64,000 bases of DNA, taken from contig NC_092575.1 of assembly GCF_037975245.1 (NCBI RefSeq), positions 77,001 through 141,000 on the forward strand. The letters are read 5' to 3'. Below are positions 45,791 to 57,371 of this stretch, piece after piece. The DNA comes from Apostichopus japonicus (lineage: Eukaryota > Echinodermata > Holothuroidea > Aspidochirotida > Stichopodidae). The notes beneath the pieces are model-generated. The model searched no databases and had not been told where the DNA came from. It was given only the letters and a program-made list of their open reading frames with translations. The first letter of the stretch is position 1. Every line of letters begins with the position of its first letter. The position numbers and the translations under genes were made by a program.

Positions 45791-46288
45791 AGCATAGTGT
45801 CAGGCACTAGTCTAAGCACATGACCTGTGGTTTCTATGGTATGCACGGTGATGAAATCATTATTTCCTTATTTGTCACGTAATTCACTATGTCTTTTCTC
45901 TTGGTGAAAAAGCCTATCAAAATTGAATGAAAAGAAACTATTATTCACACTATGTGTTGTTACATTAATTCATAACAACTTCTTTTTGGACTTTCTGCAG
46001 AAGTAATTTGGTATTTCATGTGGTCATCCATGTGCCAAGGTGCCCCTTTTTCAATCTAATTTGTTCAACACATACTGCATGGTCTGATATGCCTCCTTTG
46101 ATATTCCAACAAGATATAAAATATAACTGTGCAACCCTTGTGTAGCTAAGTGAACAGTCAGAACATGAGTCCATGAAAATCATTTTCTGAATCAGGGTTA
46201 ACATGGTTGTTAACAGAAATAGGTGTATATGACATCATAACTCAAAGCTATCTTTGGAGCCTGATTCTAAGTGTCAGATTAGCCTCTA
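45791..46288. other. 3' flank of the HIRIP3-like gene
   Basis: Unique sequence. No second poly(A) signal stands out; the AATAAA overlapping the stop codon (46289-46294, minus) may serve. Confidence 0.35.
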
Positions 46289-46292
46289 TTTA

Positions 46293-46456
46293 TTAATCAC
46301 TATCTGAGTCATCACTGATGATTCCTCCCCGGAGATTTTCAAAAGGGTCAGCTGGACTGCTCCTTTCTTCATCTGATGAATGTGTGGAACGGACATTTTG
46401 CTTCTTCAAAGTTTCTTGCATGTAACGACTTTGGACATTGCATCTCTTTGTCCTCC
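46293..46456 (-). CDS. HIRIP3: HIRIP3-like exon 6 with stop
   Basis: An exon of 164 bases after gttttcag. It encodes GRTKRCNVQSRYMQETLKKQ, SSDEERSSPADPFENLRGII and SDDSDSD before TAA. The SDEER and RGIIS-D pattern is the conserved end of HIRIP3. AATAAA overlaps the stop codon. Confidence 0.87.
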
Positions 46457-49400
46457 CTGAAAACAAAAATTACAAGAATTATTGTATATGTTTTAATAGG
46501 GAATTATTGTATATGTTTTAATAGGGAATTATTGTATATGTTTTAGAAGCAGATTCTAAAAAGAGGTCATCATCTCATTAGAGCTTTAAGAATGTTCCAG
46601 ACATAATAGATTGCTAAACATAAGGCAGTTGAATGGATGGATACATTAGCAGTTGTATGGATGGATACATGGATAGTTATATGGATGGATACATGAGCAG
46701 TTGTATGGATGGATGTGTGAGCAGTTTGTATAAGTGGATACATGGGTAGTTAAATGGATGGATACATGAGCAGCTGTATGGATGGATATATGAGCAGTTG
46801 TATGGGTGGATACATTAGCAGTTGGTATGATTGAATACATGAGTAGTTGTAATATAAGGAGTTGTATGGATGGATACATGAGCAGTTGCATGGATGGATA
46901 TATGAGCAGTTGGTATGAATGGATACATGAGTAGTTGTTATTAGAGGAGTTGTATGGATGGATACATGAGTAGTTGTATGGGTGGATACATGAGCAGTTG
47001 ATATGAATGGATACATGAGTAGTTGTATGGGTGGATACATGAGCAGTTGTATGGGTGGATACATGAGCAGTTGGTATGATTGAATACATGAGTAGTTGTA
47101 ATATAAGGAGTTGTATGGATGGATACATGAGTAGTTGGTATGAATGGATACATGAGTAGTTGTATGGATGGATACATGAGTAGTTGTATGGGTGGATACA
47201 TGAGCAGTTGTATGGGTGGATACATGAGCAGTTGGTATGATTGAATACATGAGTAGTTGTAATATAAGGAGTTGTATGGATGGATACATGAGGAGTTGTA
47301 TGGATGGATACATGAGTAGTTGTATGGATGGATACATGAGTAGTTGTTATTAGAGGAGTTGCATGGATGGATACATGAGTAGTTGTATGGATGAATACAT
47401 GAGCAGCTGTATGGGTGGATACATGAGCAGTTGATAAGAATGGATACATGAGTAGTTGTTATTAGAGGAGTTGTATGGATGGATACATGAGTAGTTGTAT
47501 GGATGAATACATGAGCAGCTGTATGGGTGGATACATGAGCAGTTGGTATGATTGGATACATGAGTAGTTGTAATATAGGGAGTTGTATGGATGGATACAT
47601 GAGCAGTTGTATGGGTGGATACATGAGTAGTTGTATGGATGGATACATGAGTAGTTGTATGGGTGGATACATGAGCAGTTGTATGGGTGGATACATGAGC
47701 AGTTGGTATGATTGAATACATGAGTAGTTGTAATATAAGGAGTTGTATGGATGGATACATGAGTAGTTGGTATGAATGGATACATGAGTAGTTGTATGGA
47801 TGGATACATGAGTAGTTGTATGGGTGGATACATGAGCAGTTGTATGGGTGGATACATGAGCAGTTGGTATGATTGAATACATGAGTAGTTGTAATATAAG
47901 GAGTTGTATGGATGGATACATGAGGAGTTGTATGGATGGATACATGAGTAGTTGTATGGATGGATACATGAGTAGTTGTTATTAGAGGAGTTGCATGGAT
48001 GGATACATGAGTAGTTGTATGGATGAATACATGAGCAGCTGTATGGGTGGATACATGAGCAGTTGATAAGAATGGATACATGAGTAGTTGTTATTAGAGG
48101 AGTTGTATGGATGGATACATGAGGAGTTGTATGGATGGATACATGAGGAGTTGTATGGATGGATACATGAGTAGTTGTATGGATGGATACATGAGTAGTT
48201 GATATGAATGGATACATGAGTAGTTGTTATTAGAGGAGTTGTATGGATGGATACATGAGGAGTTGTATGGATGGATATATGAGCAGTTGTATGGGTGGAT
48301 ACATTAGCAGTTGGTATGATTGAATACATGAGTAGTTGTAATATAAGGAGTTGTATGGATGGATACATGAGTAGCTGTATGGATGGATACATGAGCAGTT
48401 GGTATGAATGGATACATGAGTAGTTGTTATTAGAGGAGTTGTATGGATGGATACATGAGTAGTTGTATGGATGGATACATGAGCAGTTGTATGGATGGAT
48501 ACATGAGTAGTTGTTATTAGAGGAGTTGTATGGATGGATACATGAGGAGTTGTATGGATGGATACATGAGGAGTTGTATGGATGGATACATGAGTAGTTG
48601 TATGGATGGATACATGAGTAGTTGATATGAATGGATACATGAGTAGTTGTTATTAGAGGAGTTGTATGGATGGATACATGAGGAGTTGTATGGATGGATA
48701 TATGAGCAGTTGTATGGGTGGATACATTAGCAGTTGGTATGATTGAATACATGAGTAGTTGTAATATAAGGAGTTGTATGGATGGATACATGAGCAGCTG
48801 TATGGGTGGATACATGAGCAGTTGATAAGAATGGATACATGAGTAGTTGTTATTAGAGGAGTTGTATGGATGGATACATGAGGAGTTGTATGGATGGATA
48901 CATGAGGAGTTGTATGGATGGATACATGAGTAGTTGTATGGATGGATACATGAGTAGTTGATATGAATGGATACATGAGTAGTTGTTATTAGAGGAGTTG
49001 TATGGATGGATACATGAGGAGTTGTATGGATGGATATATGAGCAGTTGTATGGGTGGATACATTAGCAGTTGGTATGATTGAATACATGAGTAGTTGTAA
49101 TATAAGGAGTTGTATGGATGGATACATGAGTAGCTGTATGGATGGATACATGAGCAGTTGGTATGAATGGATACATGAGTAGTTGTTATTAGAGGAGTTG
49201 TATGGATGGATACATGAGTAGTTGTATGGGTGGATACATGAGCAGTTGTATGGATGGATACATGAGCAGTTGTATGGATGGATACATGAGTAGTTGTTAT
49301 TAGAGGAGTTGTATGGATGGATACATGAGGAGTTGTATGGATGGATACATGAGCAGTTGTATGGGTGGATACATTAGCAGTTGGTATGATTGAATACATG

Positions 49401-52400
49401 AGTAGTTGTAATATAAGGAGTTGTATGGATGGATACATGAGTAGCTGTATGGATGGATACATGAGCAGTTGATATGAATGGATACATGAGTAGTTGTTAT
49501 TAGAGGAGTTGTATGGATGGATGGATACATGAGTAGTTGTATGGATGGATACACCTCTTTCGTAGTGTATCTTGTTAACTACCACTGTTACACCTCTTGC
49601 ATAGTTTGTCTCCTTCAACTACCACTGTAACCACTGTTAATTTGTTAAAAGTTATTACTGTTTACCTCTTGATGGGGACTGCACAATGATATTATCCTGA
49701 TCAAGGGACTTTAGCTCCTCCTCCTCGTCAAATTTCTTTTTATATCTTCTACATTTTGCCAGAGTAATTTCACCTGAAAGGAACAAATGTTAAGAGTAAT
49801 AAGACAGTTAGCAAGTATAAGTATTACATAAGAGAGCATGTGAGTAGTATGGCTACTGCATAACATTGAGATAATTCTATGTCAACCAAGAAATCATCCA
49901 CTACCAGGAAGAAGGCTACATGGAATGAGGTCTCAAAGCACTTCACAGATGTTATATTAGCCCTGGTCGATTGAAAACCTGTCCCAGAGACAATCCCTCC
50001 AGTCGGCTGCAGTTATATACTGCGCCCAAATGACAAGTTACCTCACAGGTACCCATTTAACCCCTGGGTGGAGAGAGGCAATTGAGATGAAGCATCTTTT
50101 CCAAAGACACAACGTAATGAACTAGGCAGGAATCGAACCAGCAATCCTTTGATCCAAAACCTTAGCCATCTGGCCACCACTCTCTATCAAATATGGCTTA
50201 TGTAACTTCACCTCAGCTCAGGTGGCTATACAAAGGTATAGTTACTTGGAATGGCTGTCTGGAATGACCATAACAACTGTAGCAGCCACAACCCAAACAG
50301 TTTATAACTTACAATTGAGCTCAGGTGGCTATCCATTTCACACTTTTAGATGATTAAGTATTTTTGACTAATTCTGAAAGGCTATTATTTCATAAGGAAT
50401 AGTGTGGACTTCTCTCCTGAATAGAAAACACCTTACTTTACCAAACCTGGGCTCAAACCCAAAACTGCCAAGGTGTTAAGTATCGTTGCTTCTAATGCCT
50501 TTATCCAGCTGACCATGGCACTGATTCTAATCATAGCTCTGCTCTACAGCTTACCTCCAATACCAATGTCCCTGCTTCTAATGCCTTTATCCAGCTGACC
50601 ATGGAACTGATTCTAATCATAGCTCTGCTCTACAGCTTACCTCCAATACCAATTTCCCTGCTTCTAATGTCTTTATCCAGCTGACCATGGCACTGATTCT
50701 AATCATAGCTCTGCTCTACAGCTTACCTCCAATACCAATGTCCCTGCTTCTAATGCCTTTATCCAGCTGACCATGGCACTGATTCTAATCATAGCTCTGC
50801 TCTACAGCTTACCTCCAATACCAATGTCCAAGCTTCTAATGTCTTTATCCAGCTGACCATGGCACTGATTCTAATCATAGCTCTGCTCTACAGCTTACCT
50901 CCAATACCAATTTCCCTGCTTCTAATGTCTTTATCCAGCTGACCATGGCACTGATTCTAACATAGCTCTGCTCTACAGCTTACCTCCAATACCAATGTCC
51001 CTGCTTCTAATGCCTTTATCCAGCTGACCATGGCACTGATTCTAATCATAGCTCTGCTCTACAGCTTACCTCCAATACCAATTTCCCTGCTTCTAATGCC
51101 TTTATCCAGCTGACCATGGCACTGATTCTAACATAGCTCTGCTCTACAGCTTACCTCCAATACCAATGTCCCTGCTTCTAATGCCTTTATCCAGCTGACC
51201 ATGGCACTGATTCTAATCATAGCTCTGCTCTACAGCTTACCTCCAATACCAATTTCCCTGCTTCTAATGCCTTTATCCAGCTGACCATGGCACTGATTCT
51301 AATCATAGCTCTGCTCTACAGCTTACCTCCAATACCAATGTCCCTGCTTCTAATGCCTTTATCCAGATGACCATGGCCCTGATTCTAATCATAGCTCTGC
51401 TCTACAGCTTACCTCCAATACCAATGTCCCTTAGTTCTTTCTTTAATCTTGTCACTCTTTCATCTGCTGATGAGCAATCCTGGAACATTTTCTTGTAATT
51501 CTTTCTCTTCCCACAAAGCCAAATGCATCTTTTCAACAAAAGAATTTTGGTGTTATCCTTGTCATCCTGACAACAATAAAGAAAACCAGAGTGAAAGATA
51601 ATAAGGTAAATTAATGTTCAAGAGGTGATATTGGCAGAAAACTGTCTGTTGTGACTGAGCAATGCACCTTTAAGCCTCTCTTATCAATGATTTCTAAGTC
51701 TCTCTTATCACTATGTATGAACAGAAAGTGAGGGCTAATAAAAAGTAGGCCATTGTACTCCTTCTGGTGGACTCAGAGTTCAATACAGGTATGTGTCTGT
51801 TCTCTGCCTGTACTCAAATGTCCCGGCCCTTTGGGAATTTGCTTCAGGTTTTCTAGCCAGGTTTTTATATTTTTCATGAAATGTGTAGTCTAAGAGTTAC
51901 CTCAATTAGTGCACATGTAGTTTGCTAAATAAACAGATTAATTTCAATAATAAAGAAGCTAACGAGATGTAACACAGTGTATTTCCCTTTGCTTCCTCAG
52001 TAAGTCTGTATTATACATTATCTTTGACATGTTCTTAGTTTGTTAGATATTTTTGAGTTCAGTTTATTATAGTGATACCATGGATAGGGTCTGTAGTCTA
52101 GACTATTCTATATACATGTAGGGTAGCCTATAGGGTATATACTGTATGGTATATTAGATACATCATGGGCCTCCAGCAGTTATCATATCTATCTACATCT
52201 TTCTAAAAAGGCGCTAATCTCATCAAGAATGATGACAATCCAGTGCACTGCTGATATGGTTACATACAGGCAATTGCTATAGAAATACTTTATTTGGACT
52301 TTTAGCTTGAAACTAATTTAAACGTTGATGCCTTCTAAACACACCTCAGCATTTGATAAATTTCCCTAAAATAAACCACCAAATTTTGACCAGAACCTGC

Positions 52401-55400
52401 ATTTCATGTATCCAGCCTTAGCCTCATCAATATTTGTTTATCCAAGACTTAAGTTTAATCTTTTTCCTCTTTGAGACTAAACTTCAATAAATCTATAAAA
52501 GTGAATCATCATAAATATATTATCAACTATGTGAGTTACTGGCAACAAGATGATCCAGCAATATGCATAACTAGAGAACAGAGGTCATGGTGACCATATA
52601 TTTAACATTGTTGAGAGGGAGCTTACAGAAGAAATATTTTAGTTGAAAGAGGAGATCAACAAAAGTACCTCTTTTTTCTCTTGTATTTTTCCTTTCCTTG
52701 ATGCTTCTTCTTCATTGTTTTCTTTCTCTGATTCACTGCTGTCATCTATTACTTCCCTCTTACATCCAGATTTATTTCTTCCCTAAGTGAAAGGAAATTG
52801 AGAACAAATTATTGTGCTACATTTGTCATTGAACAGCCCTTACAATAAAAGGATAATTAGTTTGATTGATATCTGATGTCCACAAACACATGCATGAATC
52901 TGTCATCTTGTTGCATCTAGTATGGCTTTAAAATGTAACATGTATAGAATGGTCCAACTACTGATCAACGTATTAGCTCTCCTGTTACAATGAAGGTACC
53001 CTGATATAAATGGGCGGGTTGTGCTTATAACTATGGAACTTCTTTCTCACCAGTTAGGTTTGCTATTAGCTGCAGGTGATGAACAGATTAAATTTATCAG
53101 CATTTTTCAGTTTGCTGTCATGGTCATTTCATGCATGCGTTTTACAAGAATAATGAAAGATATTAAGCTTTGAAAGAACACCAATCAGCATGCATACTGT
53201 ACACATATTATAATCAGCAATGAGCAACATATGCATTTCTATTTATTGTTTAATAAATACAAAGACAAGATTTTACCTACAGTATCAGTACTGAAAAGTA
53301 TTCTTAAGACTTTACTGATTGGTCTGTGTAATTAATAGCAATGAAAAGACATTCAGTTATTGATTTTAAAACAATGCTTTAAAGATTCTCAAGCCAAGCC
53401 CTGTCCAGATTTCTATCAATATTCAATAGCACAACCAATAATAACAGTTTTATTTACATTTGAATGTATTTTAATTTCCTTGGTTCTGTTTCTTAATCGT
53501 GTAATTTCCTTATGAAGAAATAATGTCTGAACTTTTCTAGCTTACTTACCTTCAATGAATGTTGTTTTTTTGACTTCCTGAGCTTCCTCTTACTGTTTTC
53601 TGTTGATGAAGAAAATCATTGTTTTGAAAAATCCCTTTGAACCATTTATTGATTTATATAATATATTTGATATCAGTTCATGTTGTCACAGTTGTCTATC
53701 TATGAACTTCAGGCACTCCAATGATCTAGTGGTCAAAAAGACAAAAATCATGTCAGTAAACTGACATAAAGTTTTGGCATGAGCCTAACATCATGATCTG
53801 CTTGGCAGAGCTTGTAATGGACACAGGTCTGTAAGATGGGTATAGCAAAAGCAAAAGATATAAACCCAAAACCCATATCCCCTCTACCATTACCCATTCT
53901 CTTCCAACTTGACAACCTCTCTCTTACATCCCCCTGCAGCCCCCCCCCCTAAAAAAAGTAAATTCATAGGTTCAACTATCTTGCATTGCTGTACAGTAGG
54001 TAACATTTCCAATAGTAACATGTACAGTATGCATAGCTGGACATGTCCAATAAGATGTGTTCAATAAGCTTGTAGGTAGACATACTTATAACAAATAAGT
54101 AGGTAAGGTAGTTTCATGTTCAGTTACAGTTTTGTATGTCATATATACTGTGTCCTATAGCAGGTATGTGTACTATGCAGGTACTGTATGTGTGTCACAT
54201 ATGTACATGTCTCTTTGCAGGTACAGTATGTATATCATGTACTGTGTCCTATAGTAGGTATGTGTATTATGTAGGTATGTATGCCATGTACTCTGTCCTA
54301 TTGCAGGTATACATGTGTACTATGCAGGTATGTGTGTAGGTGCATAGGTATGTATACTATGTACTGTGTCCTATAGTACAGTAGGTATACTATGTTCTAT
54401 TTTACAGGTAGGTATGTGTGCTATGTATTATAGGTATGTGTGCTATGTACATGCATTTGTTCTACTGTGTGCCATCTTTGTTTTTGTCCTGCTGATTGTC
54501 ATGTACAGTACATGTATGTGTTTGTCCTGTGTGTGCCATGCATTGTACTGTTGTATGCCATGTTGTTTTGCAACAACATGGCATACAACATGACCCTGTT
54601 GTATGTATTTATATATTCCATGTACTGCATCCTTGGTATGTATACTTCGTAGGTATGTGTGCCTAGTTGTAGGTAAGCATGTCATTACATGTCCTAAGGT
54701 AGGTACAGTATGGGTAGGATGGTGACTTCGAAGTTCGGCCACTTAAGACTTAAAACACCCCAAAACTAAATCTTCTGGTCTAAATCACCAGAAAATATAC
54801 TTCATATGGTGGGAGAATTGTGTTTTAGTACGATACACGGCCAAACTTTCTTTCCTGCAAACTGTTTTCACGTTGTTTTCCAAGAAAATTCTTCGTGATT
54901 GTGGAACTGGTATTTCTTTGCTAGAGTATTGCGAAGTTCGGACACGCAACCTACAGTGTGGCACTGGTAAAAATTGGTGGCGCTGTTGCTCTTTCAGTAA
55001 TTATAACAGACTTCATAGATCTTCGTCATTTTATTGACAAATATGTAATTTCTTGCACACGGGTCATTTTGGAGAGAAAATAACTGTAGCTTCGTACTTT
55101 TTGGTGAAATTTGGCTCTTCCTGTAGGTTTTCATGGTGAAAATCGTGTATTTCTTAGGGTGCCCGAACTTCGCAGTATGGCGAACTTCGCAATACTGACT
55201 ATACTATAAAAACCTTTTATTGTAGGCACGTGTGACACATTTGTGTTTGTGCTACGTGGGTTTGTGTGCCATGTCCTATGTAAGTAGGTGTGCTAAGAAT
55301 ATTAATGTAGGTATATGCCATTTATGTCCTGTTGTAGGTACAGTGTTCATGCCATGTAATGTCCTACGGTAGGTATGTTTACTACAGTATGTATAAACTA

Positions 55401-57053
55401 TGGATACATGTGTGCTATACTGTAGATGTTTACATACTGTTGAAGGTATTCATGCAATGTAATGTATGTGTGCTACTGTATGTTTACATCCTATTGTAGG
55501 CATATGTGCAATGTTCCTACTACCATAGGTCAAAGAGCTAACTTTATCAAGGATGCAGCCTACAAAGTACATCTAGGATAAGAGTTTAAAGATACAAGTT
55601 GATGATACACACCATCATTTGATTTCTCTGTCTTATTCTTCTTTTTCTTCCATCCTGAACACTTTCTTCTGTTCTGACCAATACATTCCTCTTTGGTCTT
55701 AGGTAAATTTGTCTTCCTAGATTCAGTGAAGGGATCAAGTGTGCCTTTAACATCTACTGCTTCCTGTGAGATTTCATTTTCTTCATCCTCATCAGACCTC
55801 CCAATTTTCTCCTCTTGGTGCTGGAACATCTTAAAACCATTTTGTCCCTTCTCTCTCATTCCATCGCTATTAAGTCCATTATCTTCCTCTTCACCACTGA
55901 TATGTCCCCTCTGTCCATCACTACTGTGTCCACCCTCCCCATCACTACTATGTCCCCTCTCTCCATCACTACTATGTCCACTCTCTTTCTCTCCATCACT
56001 ACTATGTCCCCTCTCTCCATCACTACTATGTCCCCTCTCTCCATCACTACTATGTCCCCTCTCTCCATCACTACTATGTCCCCTCTCTTTCTCTCCATCA
56101 CTACTATGTCCCCTCTCTTTCTCTCCATCACTACTATGTCCCCTCTGTTTCTCTCCATCACTACTATGTCCCTTCTCTTTCTCTCCATCACTACTATGTC
56201 CACTCTCTCCATCATTACTATGTCCCCTCTCTCCATCACTACTATGTCCCTTTTCTTTCTCTCCATCACTACTATGTTCACTCTCTTCACCGCTACAATG
56301 TCCACTATGTTTCTCTCCATCACTACTATGTCCCCTCTCTCCATCACTACTATGTCCCCTCTCTCCATCACTACTATGTCCCCTCTCTCCATCACTACTA
56401 TGTCCCCTCTCTCCATCACTACTATGTCCCCTCTGTCCATCACTACTATGTCCCCTCTCTCCATCACTACTATGTCCCTTTTCTTTCTCTCCATCACTAC
56501 TATGTCCCCTCTCTCCATCACTACCATGTCCCCTCTCTCCATCACTACTATGTCCACTCTCTTTCTCTCCATCACTACTCTGTCCACTCTCTTCACCGCT
56601 ACTGTGTCCACTCTCTTCCACTCCATCGCTGATATGTCCTCTCTCACCGTCACTTCTATGTCCACCCTCTCCATCACTACTATGTCCCTTCTCTTTCTCT
56701 CCATCACTACTATGTCCGTTCTCTACCTCTTCGTCACAACTAAATTTATTTTCTACATCACTGTTCAGAACCTTCTTGTTCCCAGTACATTCATTTTCTG
56801 TCGAGGATCCAGTGGAGAGCCTTAGCTGCAAATCTTCACTATTGTTGCTACTGTCCCACTCACCGTTCACCTGTTCCCCCTTTTGTTGGTCATGCTCAAG
56901 TGGGAGTAATTCTGTGGATTTGTGTTCGATCACTTGTCTCTTCTTGAGGAATGGAGACTTCTTTTGTAGCAAAAGGGAGGCTAAAGTGCAGTCTAGCTCT
57001 GAGTCTGAATCAGAGCTGTCCAGGAATACTCTTTTACGCTTCTTGGCTGGCAT
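46293..57053 (-). CDS. HIRIP3: HIRIP3-like histone chaperone, six exons, 676 aa
   Basis: Nuclear protein matching HIRA-interacting protein 3, a chaperone that binds H2A-H2B-type histones through a CHZ motif. Exons 55613-57053, 53550-53599, 52669-52782, 51413-51566, 49666-49773 and 46293-46456 total 2031 bases and join in frame at every step. The N-terminus MPAKKRKRVFLDSSDSDSELD has a basic nuclear signal and an acidic cluster. Residues about 115-400 are an acidic SDGERGHS repeat. Basic linkers follow (KRKLRKSKK). The conserved C-terminal part has LLLKRCIWLCGKRKNYKK (544-561), RVTRLKKELRDIGIGG (572-587), then ITLAKCRRYKKK, SLDQDNII, SDEERSSPADPFENLRGI and ISDDSDSD at the end, in the same order as in vertebrate HIRIP3. 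Vertebrate proteins are about 550 residues; the repeat explains the extra length. Confidence 0.88.
46630..49550. repeat. 24-bp minisatellite in HIRIP3-like intron 5
   Basis: About 120 copies of a unit reading catgagtagttgtatggatg plus gata, with longer variants (gttggtatgaatggatac, gttattagaggagttg, taatataaggagttg) that recur in order and give higher-order blocks of a few hundred bases. The minus strand stays open because 24 is a multiple of three (frames such as 47982-49151). These frames are not coding: they lie between two good exons of another gene. Confidence 0.95.
49666..49773 (-). CDS. HIRIP3: HIRIP3-like exon 5
   Basis: An exon of 108 bases between cctttcag and gtaaac. It encodes EITLAKCRRYKKKFDEEEEL and KSLDQDNIIVQSPSR, in line with the family segment after the CHZ motif. 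Confidence 0.87.
49930..50185 (-). mobile_element. tRNA-derived SINE in HIRIP3-like intron 4
   Basis: On the minus strand the head has an A box (GGCCAGATGGCTAAGG) and B box (GGTTCGATTCC). A body follows (tgcctctctccacccagggg, gtcatttgggcgcagtatat). This family differs from the 10349 type. Confidence 0.7.
50425..50527 (-). mobile_element. tRNA-like SINE head next to the 86-bp array
   Basis: Minus strand: A-box-like GGTCAGCTGGATAAAGGC and B-box-like GGGTTTGAGCCC about 40 bases later. The first 40 bases or so are repeated in every unit of the adjoining array, while the B box occurs only here. Confidence 0.6.
50487..51431. repeat. 86-bp tandem array containing copies of the exon 4 end and splice donor
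   Basis: Eleven copies of an 86-87 bp unit (cttctaatgcctttatccag, ctgaccatggcactgattct, cttacctccaataccaatgt). On the minus strand each unit reads GGACATTGGTATTGGAG, which is the last 17 bases of exon 4, then the donor gtaagc, intron sequence and the SINE A-box region. The copy at 51413 is the real exon end; the other ten lie in the intron. Some units have tttccctg or lack one base. Confidence 0.95.
51413..51566 (-). CDS. HIRIP3: HIRIP3-like exon 4 (CHZ region)
   Basis: An exon of 154 bases between ttgttgtcag and gtaagc, encoding LKRCIWLCGKRKNYKKMF and ERVTRLKKELRDIGIG. This is the most diagnostic part of the gene. Its last 17 bases and the donor are copied ten more times in the adjoining intron. 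Confidence 0.9.
51567..52668. other. HIRIP3-like intron 3
   Basis: Unique AT-rich intron between exons 3 and 4; no nested gene or repeat seen. Confidence 0.5.
52669..52782 (-). CDS. HIRIP3: HIRIP3-like exon 3
   Basis: An exon of 114 bases (38 codons) between tcacttag and gtactt. It encodes GRNKSGCKREVIDDSSESEK and a mixed-charge Glu/Lys-rich end. Confidence 0.8.
52783..53549. other. HIRIP3-like intron 2
   Basis: Unique AT-rich intron; nothing further recognised. Confidence 0.5.
53550..53599 (-). CDS. HIRIP3: HIRIP3-like exon 2
   Basis: Fifty bases between tcatcaacag and gtaagt, encoding NSKRKLRKSKKQHSLK, a basic stretch that could add to nuclear localisation. It restores phase 0 for exon 3. 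Confidence 0.75.
54120..55520. repeat. Degenerate GTAGGTATGTGTRCTATG repeats in HIRIP3-like intron 1
   Basis: Loose repeats of about 25-40 bp built from gtaggtatgtgtgctatgta and gtcctatagtagg, on both sides of a non-repetitive island at about 54715-55205. Frames at 54136-54339 and 54366-54593 are repeat sequence. A perfect 19-bp hairpin lies at 54549-54590. Confidence 0.8.
54715..55205. mobile_element. Possible MITE inserted in the intron 1 repeat
   Basis: A unique island in the repeat array with inverted motifs: AGTATTGCGAAGTTCGG at about 54925 and CGAACTTCGCAATACT at about 55181, plus further GAAGTTCGG/CGAACTTC copies near 54727 and 55163. The precise ends and target duplication are not clear. 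Confidence 0.4.
55613..57053 (-). CDS. HIRIP3: HIRIP3-like exon 1
   Basis: Begins at the ATG at 57053 and ends GAT G before gtgtgt. It holds the N-terminal basic and acidic segments, Ser/Asp-rich linkers and all of the 8-residue repeats. The open frame runs on to 55560 in the intron. Large opposite-strand frames over the repeat (55693-57093 and 55815-56825) arise because the 24-bp unit has no stops, and are not genes. Confidence 0.88.
55850..56735. repeat. 24-bp coding minisatellite in HIRIP3-like exon 1
   Basis: About 35 units of 24 or 30-36 bp, for example tccatcactactatgtcccc plus tctc, encoding SDGERGHS or SDGEKEKGHS on the minus strand. Length variants differ by multiples of six or three bases, so the frame is kept throughout. 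This points to selection on the coding frame. Confidence 0.92.
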
Positions 57054-57371
57054 GCTGAATACTTATTGTGAAGGAAAAATGAAGAGAATTTAATAAAGTT
57101 CTACAATGCAGGCATTCTGGATGATTCCAACGAGTCCTCAGTCGTTTCAGTTGTTCAATGAAAAATCCCAACATGAAATGAAGTTCATTAGCTTCACTTT
57201 ACTTCAGAGTGAAAGTTTGTTTGGAATTGGTAAAATTGTCAACCTCAAAGAACTATATAACGAACAGTGCCAAAGAAGACTATTCAGGGATCACATTTTC
57301 AAACATCTTCCACCTTCATGTGAACTGAAAGAGTTGATCACTCTTACCTTCTCTCTTACAATGTTTTAAGA

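Noticed and set aside
46646..49618. Several long minus-strand open frames rich in MYPSIQLL-type repeats
   Set aside because: They come from a 24-bp stop-free minisatellite lying in an intron between two well-supported exons of the HIRIP3-like gene.
55693..57093. A 466-codon plus-strand frame and a 336-codon plus-strand frame
   Set aside because: They are antisense to the HIRIP3-like exon 1 repeat; the minus frame has the conserved protein and the splice sites.
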